The notes under the pieces are model-generated. The model was not told the origin of the DNA and ran no database searches. It saw only the letters and a program-made list of their open reading frames with translations. The translations under genes were made by a program, and so were the position numbers. 64,000 nt of DNA from Bacillus fungorum (GTDB lineage: Bacteria > Bacillota > Bacilli > Bacillales > Bacillaceae_G). Shown here piece after piece: positions 38,044-46,985 of this stretch. Every line of letters starts with the position of its first letter. The stretch's first letter is position 1. The DNA lies in the NCBI RefSeq assembly GCF_002746455.1, contig NZ_NWUW01000005.1:124001-188000 (forward strand), read 5' to 3'.

Positions 38044-39159
38044 ATGACTGAACGTTTAAAAGTAATGACAATTTTCGGGACACGTCCAGAAGCAATCAAA
38101 ATGGCACCTCTTGTATTAGAGTTGCAAAAGCATCCAGAGAAAATTGAATCGATTGTGACTGTAACAGCACAACATCGTCAAATGTTAGACCAAGTATTAA
38201 GTATCTTTGGAATTACGCCAGATTTCGATTTGAATATTATGAAGGACCGCCAAACTTTAATTGATATTACAACGCGTGGTTTAGAAGGTTTGGATAAAGT
38301 AATGAAAGAAGCAAAGCCGGATATTGTACTTGTACATGGTGATACAACGACAACATTTATTGCCAGTTTAGCTGCTTTCTATAATCAAATTCCAGTAGGT
38401 CATGTCGAAGCAGGACTTCGTACATGGGATAAATATTCTCCATACCCAGAAGAGATGAATCGCCAACTAACAGGCGTAATGGCAGATCTTCACTTCTCAC
38501 CTACAGCGAAATCAGCAACGAACTTACAGAAAGAAAATAAAGATGAGTCACGCATTTTCATAACAGGAAATACAGCGATTGACGCACTAAAAACGACTGT
38601 AAAAGAAACATATAGTCATCCTGTACTAGAGAAACTTGGAAGTGATCGTCTTGTACTTATGACGGCTCACCGTCGTGAAAACTTAGGAGAGCCAATGCGT
38701 AATATGTTCCGTGCAATTAAGCGTCTTGTTGATAAGCATGAAGACGTACAGGTTGTATACCCTGTTCATATGAACCCTGTTGTTCGTGAAACAGCAAATG
38801 ATATTTTAGGCGATCATGACCGCATTCATTTAATTGAGCCGCTAGATGTAATTGATTTCCACAATGTGGCAGCTCGTTCATACTTAATGTTAACTGATTC
38901 TGGTGGGGTACAAGAGGAAGCGCCGTCATTAGGCGTACCGGTTCTTGTTCTTCGTGATACAACAGAGCGCCCAGAAGGTATTGAAGCAGGCACATTGAAA
39001 TTAGCAGGAACAGACGAAGAGACAATCTTTAGTCTTGCTGATGAGTTGTTATCAGACAAAGAAGCTCATGATAAGATGTCAAAAGCATCTAACCCGTACG
39101 GTGATGGCCGTGCATCAGAGCGTATTGTAGAAGCAATTTTACAACACTTTAATAAGTAA
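38044..39159 (+). CDS. wecB: UDP-N-acetylglucosamine 2-epimerase (non-hydrolysing)
   Basis: A 371-residue enzyme interconverting UDP-GlcNAc and UDP-ManNAc (MnaA/WecB). FGTRPEAIKMAPL at the start, the HVEAGLRTWDKYSPYPEEMNR segment holding catalytic acids and a histidine, and DSGGVQEEAPSLG are conserved. It supplies ManNAc to the linkage unit or wall polymer. It lies on the same strand as the dehydrogenase, 74 bases away, and ends in a terminator shared with the convergent LCP gene. Confidence 0.95.
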   Translation: MTERLKVMTIFGTRPEAIKMAPLVLELQKHPEKIESIVTVTAQHRQMLDQVLSIFGITPDFDLNIMKDRQTLIDITTRGLEGLDKVMKEAKPDIVLVHGDTTTTFIASLAAFYNQIPVGHVEAGLRTWDKYSPYPEEMNRQLTGVMADLHFSPTAKSATNLQKENKDESRIFITGNTAIDALKTTVKETYSHPVLEKLGSDRLVLMTAHRRENLGEPMRNMFRAIKRLVDKHEDVQVVYPVHMNPVVRETANDILGDHDRIHLIEPLDVIDFHNVAARSYLMLTDSGGVQEEAPSLGVPVLVLRDTTERPEGIEAGTLKLAGTDEETIFSLADELLSDKEAHDKMSKASNPYGDGRASERIVEAILQHFNK

Positions 39160-39161
39160 AT

Positions 39162-39197
39162 AAAAAGAGCCAAATCATGTGCGATTTGGCTCTTTTT
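39162..39197. terminator. Convergent terminator
   Basis: AAAAAGAGCCAAATC pairs with GATTTGGCTCTTTTT around six bases, with A- and T-rich flanks for both strands. Confidence 0.9.
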
Positions 39198-39198
39198 G

Positions 39199-40347
39199 TT
39201 ATTGCTGATTTCTCATAATCCACTCTGCATGAGCATTTGTAGAAGGAGGGGGCTCAGTTGGTGTTTTGTTCTGATTTTGGTTCTGGTTCGTTTCTTTCTT
39301 CGCTTTTTCGTTAGAGTTAGAATTTGAAGAAGGATTTGATTCGGTTTTTTTTGTTGGATTGTCTTGAGTGTCTTGAGTGTTTGCTGTTTCTCCTAATTCT
39401 TTTTTTATTTCGTTACGTACGGTCTCTATACCGATTGGATCTGGAAGGAAGTAATAAATACCACCTATTTTTTTATCTTCTCCTTCAAGTTTTAACGTTT
39501 GTATTGTAGAAGGATCAAATCCAGAGAGTTTATTGTAAAGAGCAAGACCGTCTGAAATAGGAATGTCAGTTTTTATATATTTTCCAACGACTGCCGTTAA
39601 ATCTTTAATTTTAAATACGGTAGAGGTGGAATTTAGTTTTTGAGCAACAGCAGCTAGTAATTGTCTTTGTCTAGCCGCCCGACCATAATCTCCATTTGGA
39701 TCTTGTTTTCGCATGCGAACGTAAGCGAGTGCTTCTTCACCGTTTAATTCTTGTTGTCCTTGCTTAAATTCAATTTTTTTGTAGTAATCCATGTCTGAAC
39801 GCTCCCAAAAATTGAAGGGGACATCAACGGTAACACCGCCAACAGCATCAACAATACCTTTAAAGCCTTGGAAATCAATTTTAAGATAATGGTCTACAGG
39901 AACCTTTAGAAAACCTTCGACCGTTTTGATTGCCATTTCTTCTCCGCCGTAAGCGTGCGCAGCGTTAATTTTGTCCTCTTTATTCTTTCCGATAATTGGA
40001 ACGCGGCTATCACGAGGGATACTCATAAGCGAAATCTTTTTAGTTTTCGGATTGACTGTCGCAAACATTAATGAATCTGTACGACCGTTTTGACCGTCTG
40101 TTGCATAATCTTCTATACCCATAATAAGGAGTGTAAAAGGCTCCTTTGTAATTTCTACATCTTTGGTTCTCAAATCTGATTTTTCACGAGTAAACCCACT
40201 ATACATCCCCATGAGAGAAGAGTAGGAATTTAATATATAAAATCCTACACCTCCAAATAAAAATAAGAAAATAAGGAAGAAGAAAAACTTTCTTCTTCGT
40301 TTCTTTTTTATTCTGCTATTTTGGAGATGATAATAACGTTCTTCCAT
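39199..40347 (-). CDS. LytR-CpsA-Psr (LCP) family wall polymer ligase
   Basis: A 382-residue LCP protein that attaches undecaprenyl-linked polymers to peptidoglycan. It has a basic cytoplasmic start, one transmembrane helix (about 20-40) and an extracellular LCP domain (about 80-280) with LMGIEDYATDGQNGRTDSL, DSRVPI and the KIDFQGF region. The C-terminal 60 residues are rich in Asn, Lys, Gln, Thr and Pro and probably disordered. Position beside tagO and yvyE matches YvhJ (TagV) of B. subtilis. I start at the ATG at 40347 with AAGGAGATTATAT. A longer frame to 40473 overlaps yvyE. Confidence 0.85.
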   Translation of the reverse strand: MEERYYHLQNSRIKKKRRRKFFFFLIFLFLFGGVGFYILNSYSSLMGMYSGFTREKSDLRTKDVEITKEPFTLLIMGIEDYATDGQNGRTDSLMFATVNPKTKKISLMSIPRDSRVPIIGKNKEDKINAAHAYGGEEMAIKTVEGFLKVPVDHYLKIDFQGFKGIVDAVGGVTVDVPFNFWERSDMDYYKKIEFKQGQQELNGEEALAYVRMRKQDPNGDYGRAARQRQLLAAVAQKLNSTSTVFKIKDLTAVVGKYIKTDIPISDGLALYNKLSGFDPSTIQTLKLEGEDKKIGGIYYFLPDPIGIETVRNEIKKELGETANTQDTQDNPTKKTESNPSSNSNSNEKAKKETNQNQNQNKTPTEPPPSTNAHAEWIMRNQQ

Positions 40348-40421
40348 ATATAATCTCCTTAGTTCATTTGTAGGGAAGTAATTCACTACATTAATCTTTA
40401 AAGATGATAAAGTAGTTATTC

Positions 40422-41057
40422 TTAGATAACATCTTGTTCTAAGTACAACATATCTCCTTCTGTAATTGTACATTTCCCATTTGTTAATTCAATCATCCAA
40501 TCTGTGAATGCTTGTTTTCCATCTTCTTCTACATACGTATCAAATGTGACATTTTCGAGATAATGTATATCTTTAATGGCATATTTTGAATTACGTAGTT
40601 CATTTTCAATTTTGCCAAGTAATGTGTAATCAATTTCGGTCTGCATAACACGCATTAGTTTTCGCTCGACAACACCGACATGATTAATGCCTTCGCTTGT
40701 ACATTTTCCATATGCACGAATTAATCCACCTGCGCCAAGTTTGATGCCACCAAAATAGCGGGTAACGACAACGACGGTATCTTTTAAACCGCGTTTTTTT
40801 AGTACTTCTAACATAGGTACACCAGCTGTACCACTAGGTTCACCATCATCATTTGCTTTTTGTATTTGATCTTGTTCGCCAATCAAATACGCAGAGCAAT
40901 TATGTGTGGCATTCCAATTTTGTTTTTTTATTTTTTGGATAAATTCTTGAGCTTCTTCCTCGGTTGTAGCTCGGCTAATGTAACAGATAAATCTTGATTT
41001 TTGAATGACAATTTCGTGCTCACCGTAGTCTTTGATTGTTAAATATTGTAATAACAC
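40422..41057 (-). CDS. YvyE/YigZ (IMPACT) family protein
   Basis: A 211-residue protein with the IMPACT domain (ATHNCSAYLIG, GEPSGTAGVPMLEVL, VVVTRYFGGIKLGAGGLIRAYG) and a C-terminal ferredoxin-like domain. In eukaryotes and yeast, relatives regulate translation through GCN1. The bacterial role is not established. Its ATG lies at the divergent region with degV. The stop codon is close to the LCP start, so the two may be cotranscribed. Confidence 0.88.
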   Translation of the reverse strand: MLLQYLTIKDYGEHEIVIQKSRFICYISRATTEEEAQEFIQKIKKQNWNATHNCSAYLIGEQDQIQKANDDGEPSGTAGVPMLEVLKKRGLKDTVVVVTRYFGGIKLGAGGLIRAYGKCTSEGINHVGVVERKLMRVMQTEIDYTLLGKIENELRNSKYAIKDIHYLENVTFDTYVEEDGKQAFTDWMIELTNGKCTITEGDMLYLEQDVI

Positions 41058-41176
41058 TCGTATACGCCCCTATCTACCAAAATGACTAGTACTTTACATT
41101 TTAAAAGCGAGCGTTTTTATATTCAAACATTTTTTATAAATAAGTTGAAATTTTGGGGGAGTATTTTACCTTTTTG

Positions 41177-41205
41177 TTGTAATTTGTCGAGATGATGAGT
41201 ATAAT
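41177..41205 (+). promoter_or_regulatory. Sigma-A promoter of degV
   Basis: TTGTAA, a 17-base spacer and TATAAT, 91 bases before the start codon. Confidence 0.6.
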
Positions 41206-41296
41206 TTCAAACCAGCATTTTCATGTATGGATGCACCATTTTTAGTTTTCGTGTAAAATTAGGGAATAAAAACTTTTTTATAAGGCAGGTACGCAA

Positions 41297-42139
41297 ATGA
41301 AAACAGCTATTGTTACTGATAGTACAGCATATATACCGAAGCATATTCGTGATGAACTCAATATATATATGATTCCATTAAACGTTGTGTTTGGAACGGA
41401 ATCTTATCAAGAAGAAGCTGAAATTCCAGCAGATGATTTTTATGTAAAAGTACGTGAGCAAGAAGAACTTCCGAAAACTTCTCAACCAGCAATCGGAAAG
41501 TTTGTTGAGCTATATGAAGAATTATCTAAGGATTATGATGCAGTTATTAGCATTCATCTTTCAAGTGGAATTAGTGGTACATATCAAACGGCAACGACAG
41601 CTGGACAGATGGTAGAGGGTATTGATGTATATACGTACGACTCTGAAATTAGTTGTGAAGTACAAGGATTCTATGTGCGTGAAGGTGCAAAGCTAGCAAG
41701 CGAAGGAAAGGATCCAAAAGAGATTATCGCCCGTTTTGATGAAATGAAGAAAACGATGGACGCTTATTTTGTAGTAGATGATTTACACCATTTACAACGT
41801 GGAGGACGATTAAATAGCGCACAAGCTTTCATCGGTAGTCTGTTACAAGTGAAGCCGGTTTTATATTTTAGAGATAAAGTCATTATCCCGTTTGAAAAAA
41901 TCCGTACGCGTAAAAAAGCGTTAAAACGTATCATCGAAATTTTTGATGAGCAAGCAAGTAAAGGGGTACCTATGGAAGCGGTTATCATTCATGCACAACG
42001 TGAAGAGGAAGCAAATGAATGGAAGAAAGAATTAGAAGCAAAATATCCTCATGTTACAATCCGCACAGGTTATTTCGGTGCTGTAATTGGTACGCATTTA
42101 GGTGAAGGCGCACTAGGTCTTGGATGGTATACGAAGTAA
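41297..42139 (+). CDS. DegV family fatty-acid-binding protein
   Basis: A 280-residue protein of the DegV family, which bind a fatty acid between two alpha/beta domains and serve in fatty-acid uptake as FakB-type partners of FakA kinase. IVTDSTAYIPKHI, SIHLSSGISGTYQTA and VVDDLHHLQRGGRLNSAQAFIGSLLQVKPVL are the expected motifs. The B. subtilis locus has YviA here. DegS and DegU, which flank it there, are absent. Confidence 0.88.
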   Translation: MKTAIVTDSTAYIPKHIRDELNIYMIPLNVVFGTESYQEEAEIPADDFYVKVREQEELPKTSQPAIGKFVELYEELSKDYDAVISIHLSSGISGTYQTATTAGQMVEGIDVYTYDSEISCEVQGFYVREGAKLASEGKDPKEIIARFDEMKKTMDAYFVVDDLHHLQRGGRLNSAQAFIGSLLQVKPVLYFRDKVIIPFEKIRTRKKALKRIIEIFDEQASKGVPMEAVIIHAQREEEANEWKKELEAKYPHVTIRTGYFGAVIGTHLGEGALGLGWYTK

Positions 42140-42154
42140 TAAAGATATAAAAAG

Positions 42155-42179
42155 CTCTCTTTTGGAAGAGGGTTTTTTT
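42155..42179 (+). terminator. Terminator of degV
   Basis: CTCTCTT-TTGG-AAGAGGG followed by seven T residues (one G-U pair). Confidence 0.7.
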
Positions 42180-42198
42180 ACGGATATTTTACGTGTAG

Positions 42199-42227
42199 TT
42201 GACAAGTTAATATTTGGAAATGATAAA
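42199..42227 (+). promoter_or_regulatory. Promoter of the HxlR-type gene
   Basis: A perfect -35 TTGACA, 17 bases and GATAAA, 86 bases before the start codon. Confidence 0.6.
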
Positions 42228-42312
42228 ATGTACGTAAAATAAAATAACGAGGAAAGTTTTATAACTTACTTTTTACAAGAAACTATATTATAATAGGATA
42301 GAGGTGAAACAT

Positions 42313-42627
42313 ATGGAGCATAATTCTTGTTTATGTCCAAAGTTTGAGTCAGCATTTACTTTACTTAGTAAAAAATGGACTGGCTTAATTATTAAATCTT
42401 TGCTTGAAGAGTCAAAACGTTTTAGAGAAATCGCAGATATTATACCGAATATGAGCGATCGTATGTTGTCAGAGCGTTTAAAGGAATTGGAAAGCGAAGG
42501 TATTGTAGTTCGTAATGTTTATCCAGAAGTACCCGTTCGCATCGAGTACGGCTTAACTGACAAAGGGAAAGCATTAGAAAGTGTTATGGATGAAGTCCAA
42601 AATTGGGCTGAGAAGTGGATGAAATAA
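42313..42627 (+). CDS. HxlR-family (MarR-like winged helix) regulator
   Basis: A 104-residue regulator of the HxlR (DUF24) family: SKKWTGLIIKSLLEESKRFREI followed by SDRMLSERLKELESEGIV. Two N-terminal cysteines (about 6 and 8, in SCLCP) could sense thiol or quinone stress, as in B. subtilis relatives. I start at the ATG at 42313, which has AGAGGTGA upstream. A GTG three codons earlier lies within that site. It is followed by its own terminator, and no target is obvious. Confidence 0.85.
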   Translation: MEHNSCLCPKFESAFTLLSKKWTGLIIKSLLEESKRFREIADIIPNMSDRMLSERLKELESEGIVVRNVYPEVPVRIEYGLTDKGKALESVMDEVQNWAEKWMK

Positions 42628-42660
42628 CGTTTTGATTTCATTCGAATTGGTATATTTAGC

Positions 42661-42689
42661 AAAACGTAAGGGAAACCTTGCGTTTTTTC
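42661..42689 (+). terminator. Terminator of the HxlR-type gene
   Basis: AAAACGTAAGG pairs with CCTTGCGTTTT (one G-U pair) around GAAA, followed by T. Confidence 0.75.
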
Positions 42690-42878
42690 TTTATTTATAA
42701 AAAGTTTTTAAAATTCTACACATACATACAAAAATATGCATATTTTGCGATAGAGTTACATATAATATTACATTTGTTTTACAAAAGCGTAACATTAGCA
42801 AAAAAAATCCCGAATTATGGTATAAATTTTATAGGTTATATACGGAAAAAGAAAAAAGAAAGCGGTGTAAAAAATAAA

Positions 42879-44162
42879 ATGAAAAAGCTAAAAATGGCAT
42901 CTTGCGCATTAGTTGCAGGGTTAATGTTTTCAGGACTAACACCAAATGTATTTGCAGAAGATAAAATTTCTGACGTGAAATCACAAATTAATACACAAAA
43001 TGACACTTTACATAAACAACAACAAGAACGTGATGAATTACAAAAACAAATGAATGACTTGAACAAAACAATTCAAGGTTTAGATAAGTCTGTTCAAGAG
43101 AATGCTGCAAAACTTGATGAAACAACGAAAAAAGTTGCTGATACTGAGCAATTAATCGAAAAGAAAAATAAAGATATTGCAGAACTACAAACGAAAATTG
43201 CAAAACGTGAAGAGTTATTAAGAAAACGTTTAGTTGCACTTCAAGAACAACCAAATACGAACGTTGTAACAGAAGTTCTTGTAAACTCTAAAAACGTTGC
43301 AGATTTAGTTGATCGTTTAACTTCTGTTTCTAAAATTCTTGAGTCTGACGAAGATATCATGAAAACACAACAAGAAGATCAAGTGAACGTGAAAAAAGAT
43401 GTTGAAACGGTAAAAACAAAGCAAAAAGAATTAAAAGAAGCACAAGCTCAAATTGAAACTGCTAAGAAAGAACTTGACGCTGAAAAAGCGAAAAAGGCAA
43501 CAGCAGTAAATGATTTAAGCGGTAAAATGGATACAGTTGTAACTTCAATGACAAGTACGGAAAGTCAATTGAAAGATCTTGAAAAACAAGCATTACAATT
43601 ACAACGTATTGCTGAACAAGAAGCGCAAGAAAAAGCTGCACAAGAAGCTGCTGCTCAAAAACAAGCAGAGCAAGCTGCTAAAGCTACGCAAGCTCAACAA
43701 GCACCAGCAGAGCAAGCTGCACCAGCAAACAACGGTGGACAAGCTAAAAAAGAAGAGCCTAAAAAAGAAGCACCTAAGCAAGAAACGAAAAAACCAGAGC
43801 CAGCACCAACTCCAAATGCGGGTGGCGTAATTGGTAAAGCGCAAGGCTACTTAGGCTTACCGTATGTTTGGGGAAGTGCATCTCCATCAAACGGTGGTTT
43901 TGACTGTAGTGGATTCATTTCTTACATCTTTGGTGTAGGTCGTCAAGACGTTGCAGGTTACTGGAATTCAGTTTCTAAAGTAAGTAGCCCACAACCTGGA
44001 GACTTAGTATTCTTCCAAGGTACTTATAAACCAGGTCCATCTCACATCGGTATTTACGTTGGTAATGGCCAAATGATTCATGCTGGTGATAAAGGGATTG
44101 CTTACTCTAGCTTAAGCAGTAGCTACAACCAAAAACATTTCTTAGGATACGGTAGATTCTAG
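42879..44162 (+). CDS. Secreted NlpC/P60 D,L-endopeptidase with coiled coil (CwlO-type)
   Basis: A 427-residue murein hydrolase that cuts the D-Glu to meso-DAP bond of peptidoglycan. Order of parts: a signal peptide ending FAEDK; a long coiled coil (about residues 28-260); an Ala/Gln/Glu/Lys/Pro-rich linker; and a C-terminal NlpC/P60 domain with the catalytic cysteine in GFDCSGF and histidine in GPSHIGIYVG. This is the CwlO layout. In B. subtilis CwlO acts with FtsEX, whose genes lie at 52634 and 53310. I start at the ATG at 42879. Its binding site (AGCGGTG) is weak, but the open frame upstream is AT-rich and unrelated. Confidence 0.88.
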   Translation: MKKLKMASCALVAGLMFSGLTPNVFAEDKISDVKSQINTQNDTLHKQQQERDELQKQMNDLNKTIQGLDKSVQENAAKLDETTKKVADTEQLIEKKNKDIAELQTKIAKREELLRKRLVALQEQPNTNVVTEVLVNSKNVADLVDRLTSVSKILESDEDIMKTQQEDQVNVKKDVETVKTKQKELKEAQAQIETAKKELDAEKAKKATAVNDLSGKMDTVVTSMTSTESQLKDLEKQALQLQRIAEQEAQEKAAQEAAAQKQAEQAAKATQAQQAPAEQAAPANNGGQAKKEEPKKEAPKQETKKPEPAPTPNAGGVIGKAQGYLGLPYVWGSASPSNGGFDCSGFISYIFGVGRQDVAGYWNSVSKVSSPQPGDLVFFQGTYKPGPSHIGIYVGNGQMIHAGDKGIAYSSLSSSYNQKHFLGYGRF

Positions 44163-44190
44163 GATTTATAATCGAATAAAACATGTGTAT

Positions 44191-44235
44191 AAAGTCGATA
44201 GCTTACTATTTTATAAGTAGGTTATCGGCTTTTTT
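44191..44235 (+). terminator. Terminator of the NlpC/P60 gene
   Basis: AAGTCGATAGCTTACT pairs imperfectly with AGTAGGTTATCGGCTT, followed by TTTT. Confidence 0.75.
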
Positions 44236-44289
44236 GAGTTTTTACGAGATTATGAGAAAGGTTTATAGTAGTGCTGGAGGTGGTTGCTG

Positions 44290-45654
44290 ATGCTTGCTGG
44301 AAAGCAGTTGCTATTAGAAGAACTTTCTTCAGATCTACGGAGAGAATTAAATGATTTGAAAAAGAAGGGAGAGGTCGTATGTGTACAAGGCGTCACAAAG
44401 AAAGCTTCTAAATATATATGTCAACGCTGCGGAAATATAGAGCAGCGACTATTTGCATCATTTTTATGTAAAAGATGCAGTAAAAGATGCGCGTATTGCC
44501 GGAAGTGCATCACGATGGGGAGAGTTAGTGAATGTACTGTACTCGTTCGTGGGATTCAGGAAAGAAAAGAAGAAAGGGAGTTAAATCCGTTGCAGTGGAA
44601 AGGGACTTTGTCTACTGGTCAGGAGTTAGCGGCGCAAGGTGTTATAGAAGCGATTAAGCAGAAAGAATCTTTTTTTATTTGGGCTGTGTGCGGGGCTGGA
44701 AAAACAGAAATGTTATTTTACGGTATTGCAGAGGCACTTCAAAAAGGAGAAAGAGTTTGTATCGCAACGCCAAGAACAGACGTTGTACTGGAATTAGCGC
44801 CGAGATTACAAGAAGTGTTTCCTAATATAAATGTAGCTGCTTTATACGGGGGGAGTGTAGATCGTGAAAAAGATGCAGCGTTAGTCGTTGCAACTACGCA
44901 TCAATTGTTACGTTACTATAGAGCGTTTCATGTCATGATTGTAGATGAGATTGATGCTTTCCCGTATTATGCGGATCAAATGTTACAGTATGCGGTGCAA
45001 CAAGCGATGAAAGAGAAAGCAGCGCGTATTTATTTAACAGCAACTCCCGATGAAAAGTGGGAGCGTAATTTCAGAAGGGGGAAACAAAAAGGTATCATTG
45101 TCTCAGGACGATACCATCGTCATCCGTTGCCAGTTCCTCTATTTAGTTGGTGCGGAAATTGGAAGAAAAGCCTCCATCATAAAAAAATTCCTCGAGTGTT
45201 ACTACAGTGGTTAAAAATGTACTTAAATAAAAAGTATCCTATTTTTTTGTTTGTTCCTCATGTGCAATATATAGAAGAAATAAGGTTGTTATTGCAAGGG
45301 TTGGATAATAGAATCAATGGTGTACATGCAGAAGATCCGATGAGAAAAGAAAAAGTGGCATCTTTTAGAAAAGGAGACATTCCGTTATTAGTTACAACGA
45401 CGATTTTAGAGAGAGGAGTAACTGTGAGGAACTTACAAGTGGCGGTGCTAGGGGCGGAAGAAGAGGTCTTTTCGGAAAGTGCGCTCGTACAAATTGCAGG
45501 CCGGGCAGGTCGTAGTTTTGAAGAACCTTATGGTGAGGTTATTTATTTTCATTACGGTAAGACAGAGTCGATGGTACGTGCGAAAAAACATATTCAAAGT
45601 ATGAACAAAAGTGCGAAAGAACAAGGATTGATTAATGCATTGTCTACTTTGTGA
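44290..45654 (+). CDS. comFA: Competence helicase/translocase ComFA
   Basis: This DEAD-type ATPase helps pull transforming DNA through the membrane. The 454 residues begin with a zinc-binding region (cysteine pairs in ICQRCGNI, FLCKRCSKRC and AYCRKC) and carry Walker A VCGAGKTEM (about 130) and a DEAD-like IVDEIDAF. Helicase motif VI is in LVQIAGRAGRS. I start at the ATG at 44290 with GGAGGTGG upstream. It overlaps comFC by 20 bases. ComFB, present between them in B. subtilis, is absent. Confidence 0.92.
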   Translation: MLAGKQLLLEELSSDLRRELNDLKKKGEVVCVQGVTKKASKYICQRCGNIEQRLFASFLCKRCSKRCAYCRKCITMGRVSECTVLVRGIQERKEERELNPLQWKGTLSTGQELAAQGVIEAIKQKESFFIWAVCGAGKTEMLFYGIAEALQKGERVCIATPRTDVVLELAPRLQEVFPNINVAALYGGSVDREKDAALVVATTHQLLRYYRAFHVMIVDEIDAFPYYADQMLQYAVQQAMKEKAARIYLTATPDEKWERNFRRGKQKGIIVSGRYHRHPLPVPLFSWCGNWKKSLHHKKIPRVLLQWLKMYLNKKYPIFLFVPHVQYIEEIRLLLQGLDNRINGVHAEDPMRKEKVASFRKGDIPLLVTTTILERGVTVRNLQVAVLGAEEEVFSESALVQIAGRAGRSFEEPYGEVIYFHYGKTESMVRAKKHIQSMNKSAKEQGLINALSTL

Positions 45655-46339
45655 TGAATGTATTTTGGAAACAGTTAGTTGGTACACTTTCTTTGTAAAG
45701 TCTCATAAAAAATATATATGTGATAGATGTGAGCGGAAACTTTCCTATATTATAGGAGAGATTTGCATGGAGTGTGGGCGACCTTTAGAACTTATTTCTA
45801 ATTCGTTTAAAAAAGATGATATTTGTATGGATTGTATAAGATGGATGGACGATGAAGAGTATCGACCTTTTAAAAATCGTTCGTTGTACGTATACGATGA
45901 TGAGGTGAAAGAAATAGTAGCACAGTTTAAGTTTCGGGGGGATGCGGAATTAGTTCATATTTTTCATCGATCTTTTCGGGAGCTATTTCAAAAGTATTTT
46001 ACGGCCGTTTCAACTGTTATTGCTGTTCCGCTTAGTAGGGAACGGGAATATGAACGTGGTTTTAATCAGGCAGAGTTATTAGCAACTTGTTTACCTGTCA
46101 AAATTTCTTATCCATCATTAAGAAGAAGAGAAACAGAAAAGCAAAGTAAGAAGACACGTAAAGAAAGGCTTTCGGGAAGTAGTCCTTTTTATTTTCAGGG
46201 AGAAGAGATGTTTCATGGTCAACACATTTTACTCGTTGATGATGTATATACGACAGGAATTACAGTTAGACAAATTGGAAGTCTTTTATACGATAGAGGA
46301 GCAAGGGAAGTTTCTAGTTTGACGCTCTGTAGAAGTTGA
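45635..46339 (+). CDS. comFC: Competence protein ComFC (phosphoribosyltransferase-like)
   Basis: A 234-residue protein with an N-terminal zinc-ribbon (CxxC pairs in HCLLCDEC, ICDRCERK, CMECGRP and ICMDCI) and a PRTase-like core with the signature ILLVDDVYTTGITV near 205. It works with ComFA in DNA uptake. The ATG lies in the last codons of comFA (20-base overlap), so translation is coupled. Confidence 0.92.
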   Translation: MHCLLCDECILETVSWYTFFVKSHKKYICDRCERKLSYIIGEICMECGRPLELISNSFKKDDICMDCIRWMDDEEYRPFKNRSLYVYDDEVKEIVAQFKFRGDAELVHIFHRSFRELFQKYFTAVSTVIAVPLSREREYERGFNQAELLATCLPVKISYPSLRRRETEKQSKKTRKERLSGSSPFYFQGEEMFHGQHILLVDDVYTTGITVRQIGSLLYDRGAREVSSLTLCRS

Positions 46340-46383
46340 TCTGTAACTGTCGAAAGGGATAATAAAAAGGCGATAAGTCTTCT

Positions 46384-46413
46384 TTGACTTCGTATGTTGT
46401 CATTCGTTATAGT
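46384..46413 (+). promoter_or_regulatory. Promoter of cspC
   Basis: TTGACT, an 18-base spacer and TATAGT, 46 bases before the ATG, leaving a short leader of about 40 bases. Confidence 0.5.
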
Positions 46414-46459
46414 CAAATTATGGGGCGGATGCCCTGATTTTTAGAGTGAAGGGAATGGA

Positions 46460-46663
46460 ATGAACATGCAAGGAAGAGTGAAATGGTTCAATACAGAAAA
46501 GGGATTTGGGTTTATTGAGCGTGAAGATGGTGATGATGTGTTTGTTCATTTTTCTGCTATTCAACAAGATGGATATAAGTCATTAGAAGAAGGGCAACAA
46601 GTTGAGTTTGATATTGTAGATGGAGCACGTGGACCACAAGCAGCTAATGTTGTAAAACTGTAG
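46460..46663 (+). CDS. cspC: Cold-shock protein CspC
   Basis: A 67-residue RNA chaperone with the RNP1 motif KGFGFIE and RNP2 VFVHFSAI. The sequence from MQGRVKW onward agrees with B. cereus CspC as I remember it. The ATG at 46460 has AAGGGAATGGA upstream. A second ATG two codons later would give the shorter form MQGRVKW. It is one of several csp paralogues expected in this group. Confidence 0.93.
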   Translation: MNMQGRVKWFNTEKGFGFIEREDGDDVFVHFSAIQQDGYKSLEEGQQVEFDIVDGARGPQAANVVKL

Positions 46664-46722
46664 GGATATTGTTTTTGGGAAGAGAAAGCTGCGTTTGTGG
46701 CAACGTTATATATATGTAGTAG

Positions 46723-46751
46723 AACCTCTTGTTTTTTACAAGAGGTTTTTG
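46723..46751 (+). terminator. Terminator of cspC
   Basis: AACCTCTTGT pairs with ACAAGAGGTT around six T, followed by TTTGTT. Confidence 0.8.
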
Positions 46752-46923
46752 TTATGAATTAAGTTGTCAAAAAGTTGTTTCTTTTCTGTAACGAATTGTC
46801 CACAGTTATATTCGTTATATACGATGTTAATAGGATAAAATAAAGATAGAAACGATGCATCTTTTCATTTCAACAAAAAACGATAAAAAAATCGCAATTC
46901 CACTAATTTTTTTAAAAAAGTTA

Positions 46924-46952
46924 GAAGGAGTTTTTAAGCCAGTGTCGAAATT
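46924..46952 (+). promoter_or_regulatory. Sigma-H-type promoter upstream of hpf
   Basis: GAAGGAGTT, an 11-base spacer and GTCGAAATT match RNAGGAWWW-N11-RNNGAATWW at nearly every position. In B. subtilis the homologue yvyD is known to be under sigma-H and sigma-B. Confidence 0.55.
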
Positions 46953-46985
46953 ATAATACATAGGCTTGAAAGGAGGAATTCATCT

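Larger units (their letters stand above)
46664..46985. other. Intergenic region between cspC and hpf
   Basis: Holds the cspC terminator (46723-46751) and a sigma-H-type promoter for hpf (46924-46952). No gene is seen. Confidence 0.5.

Noticed and set aside
42755..42776. A WalR-like direct repeat before the NlpC/P60 gene
   Set aside because: The two TTACA boxes are 12 bases apart rather than the required 11, and they lie on the opposite strand to the gene.
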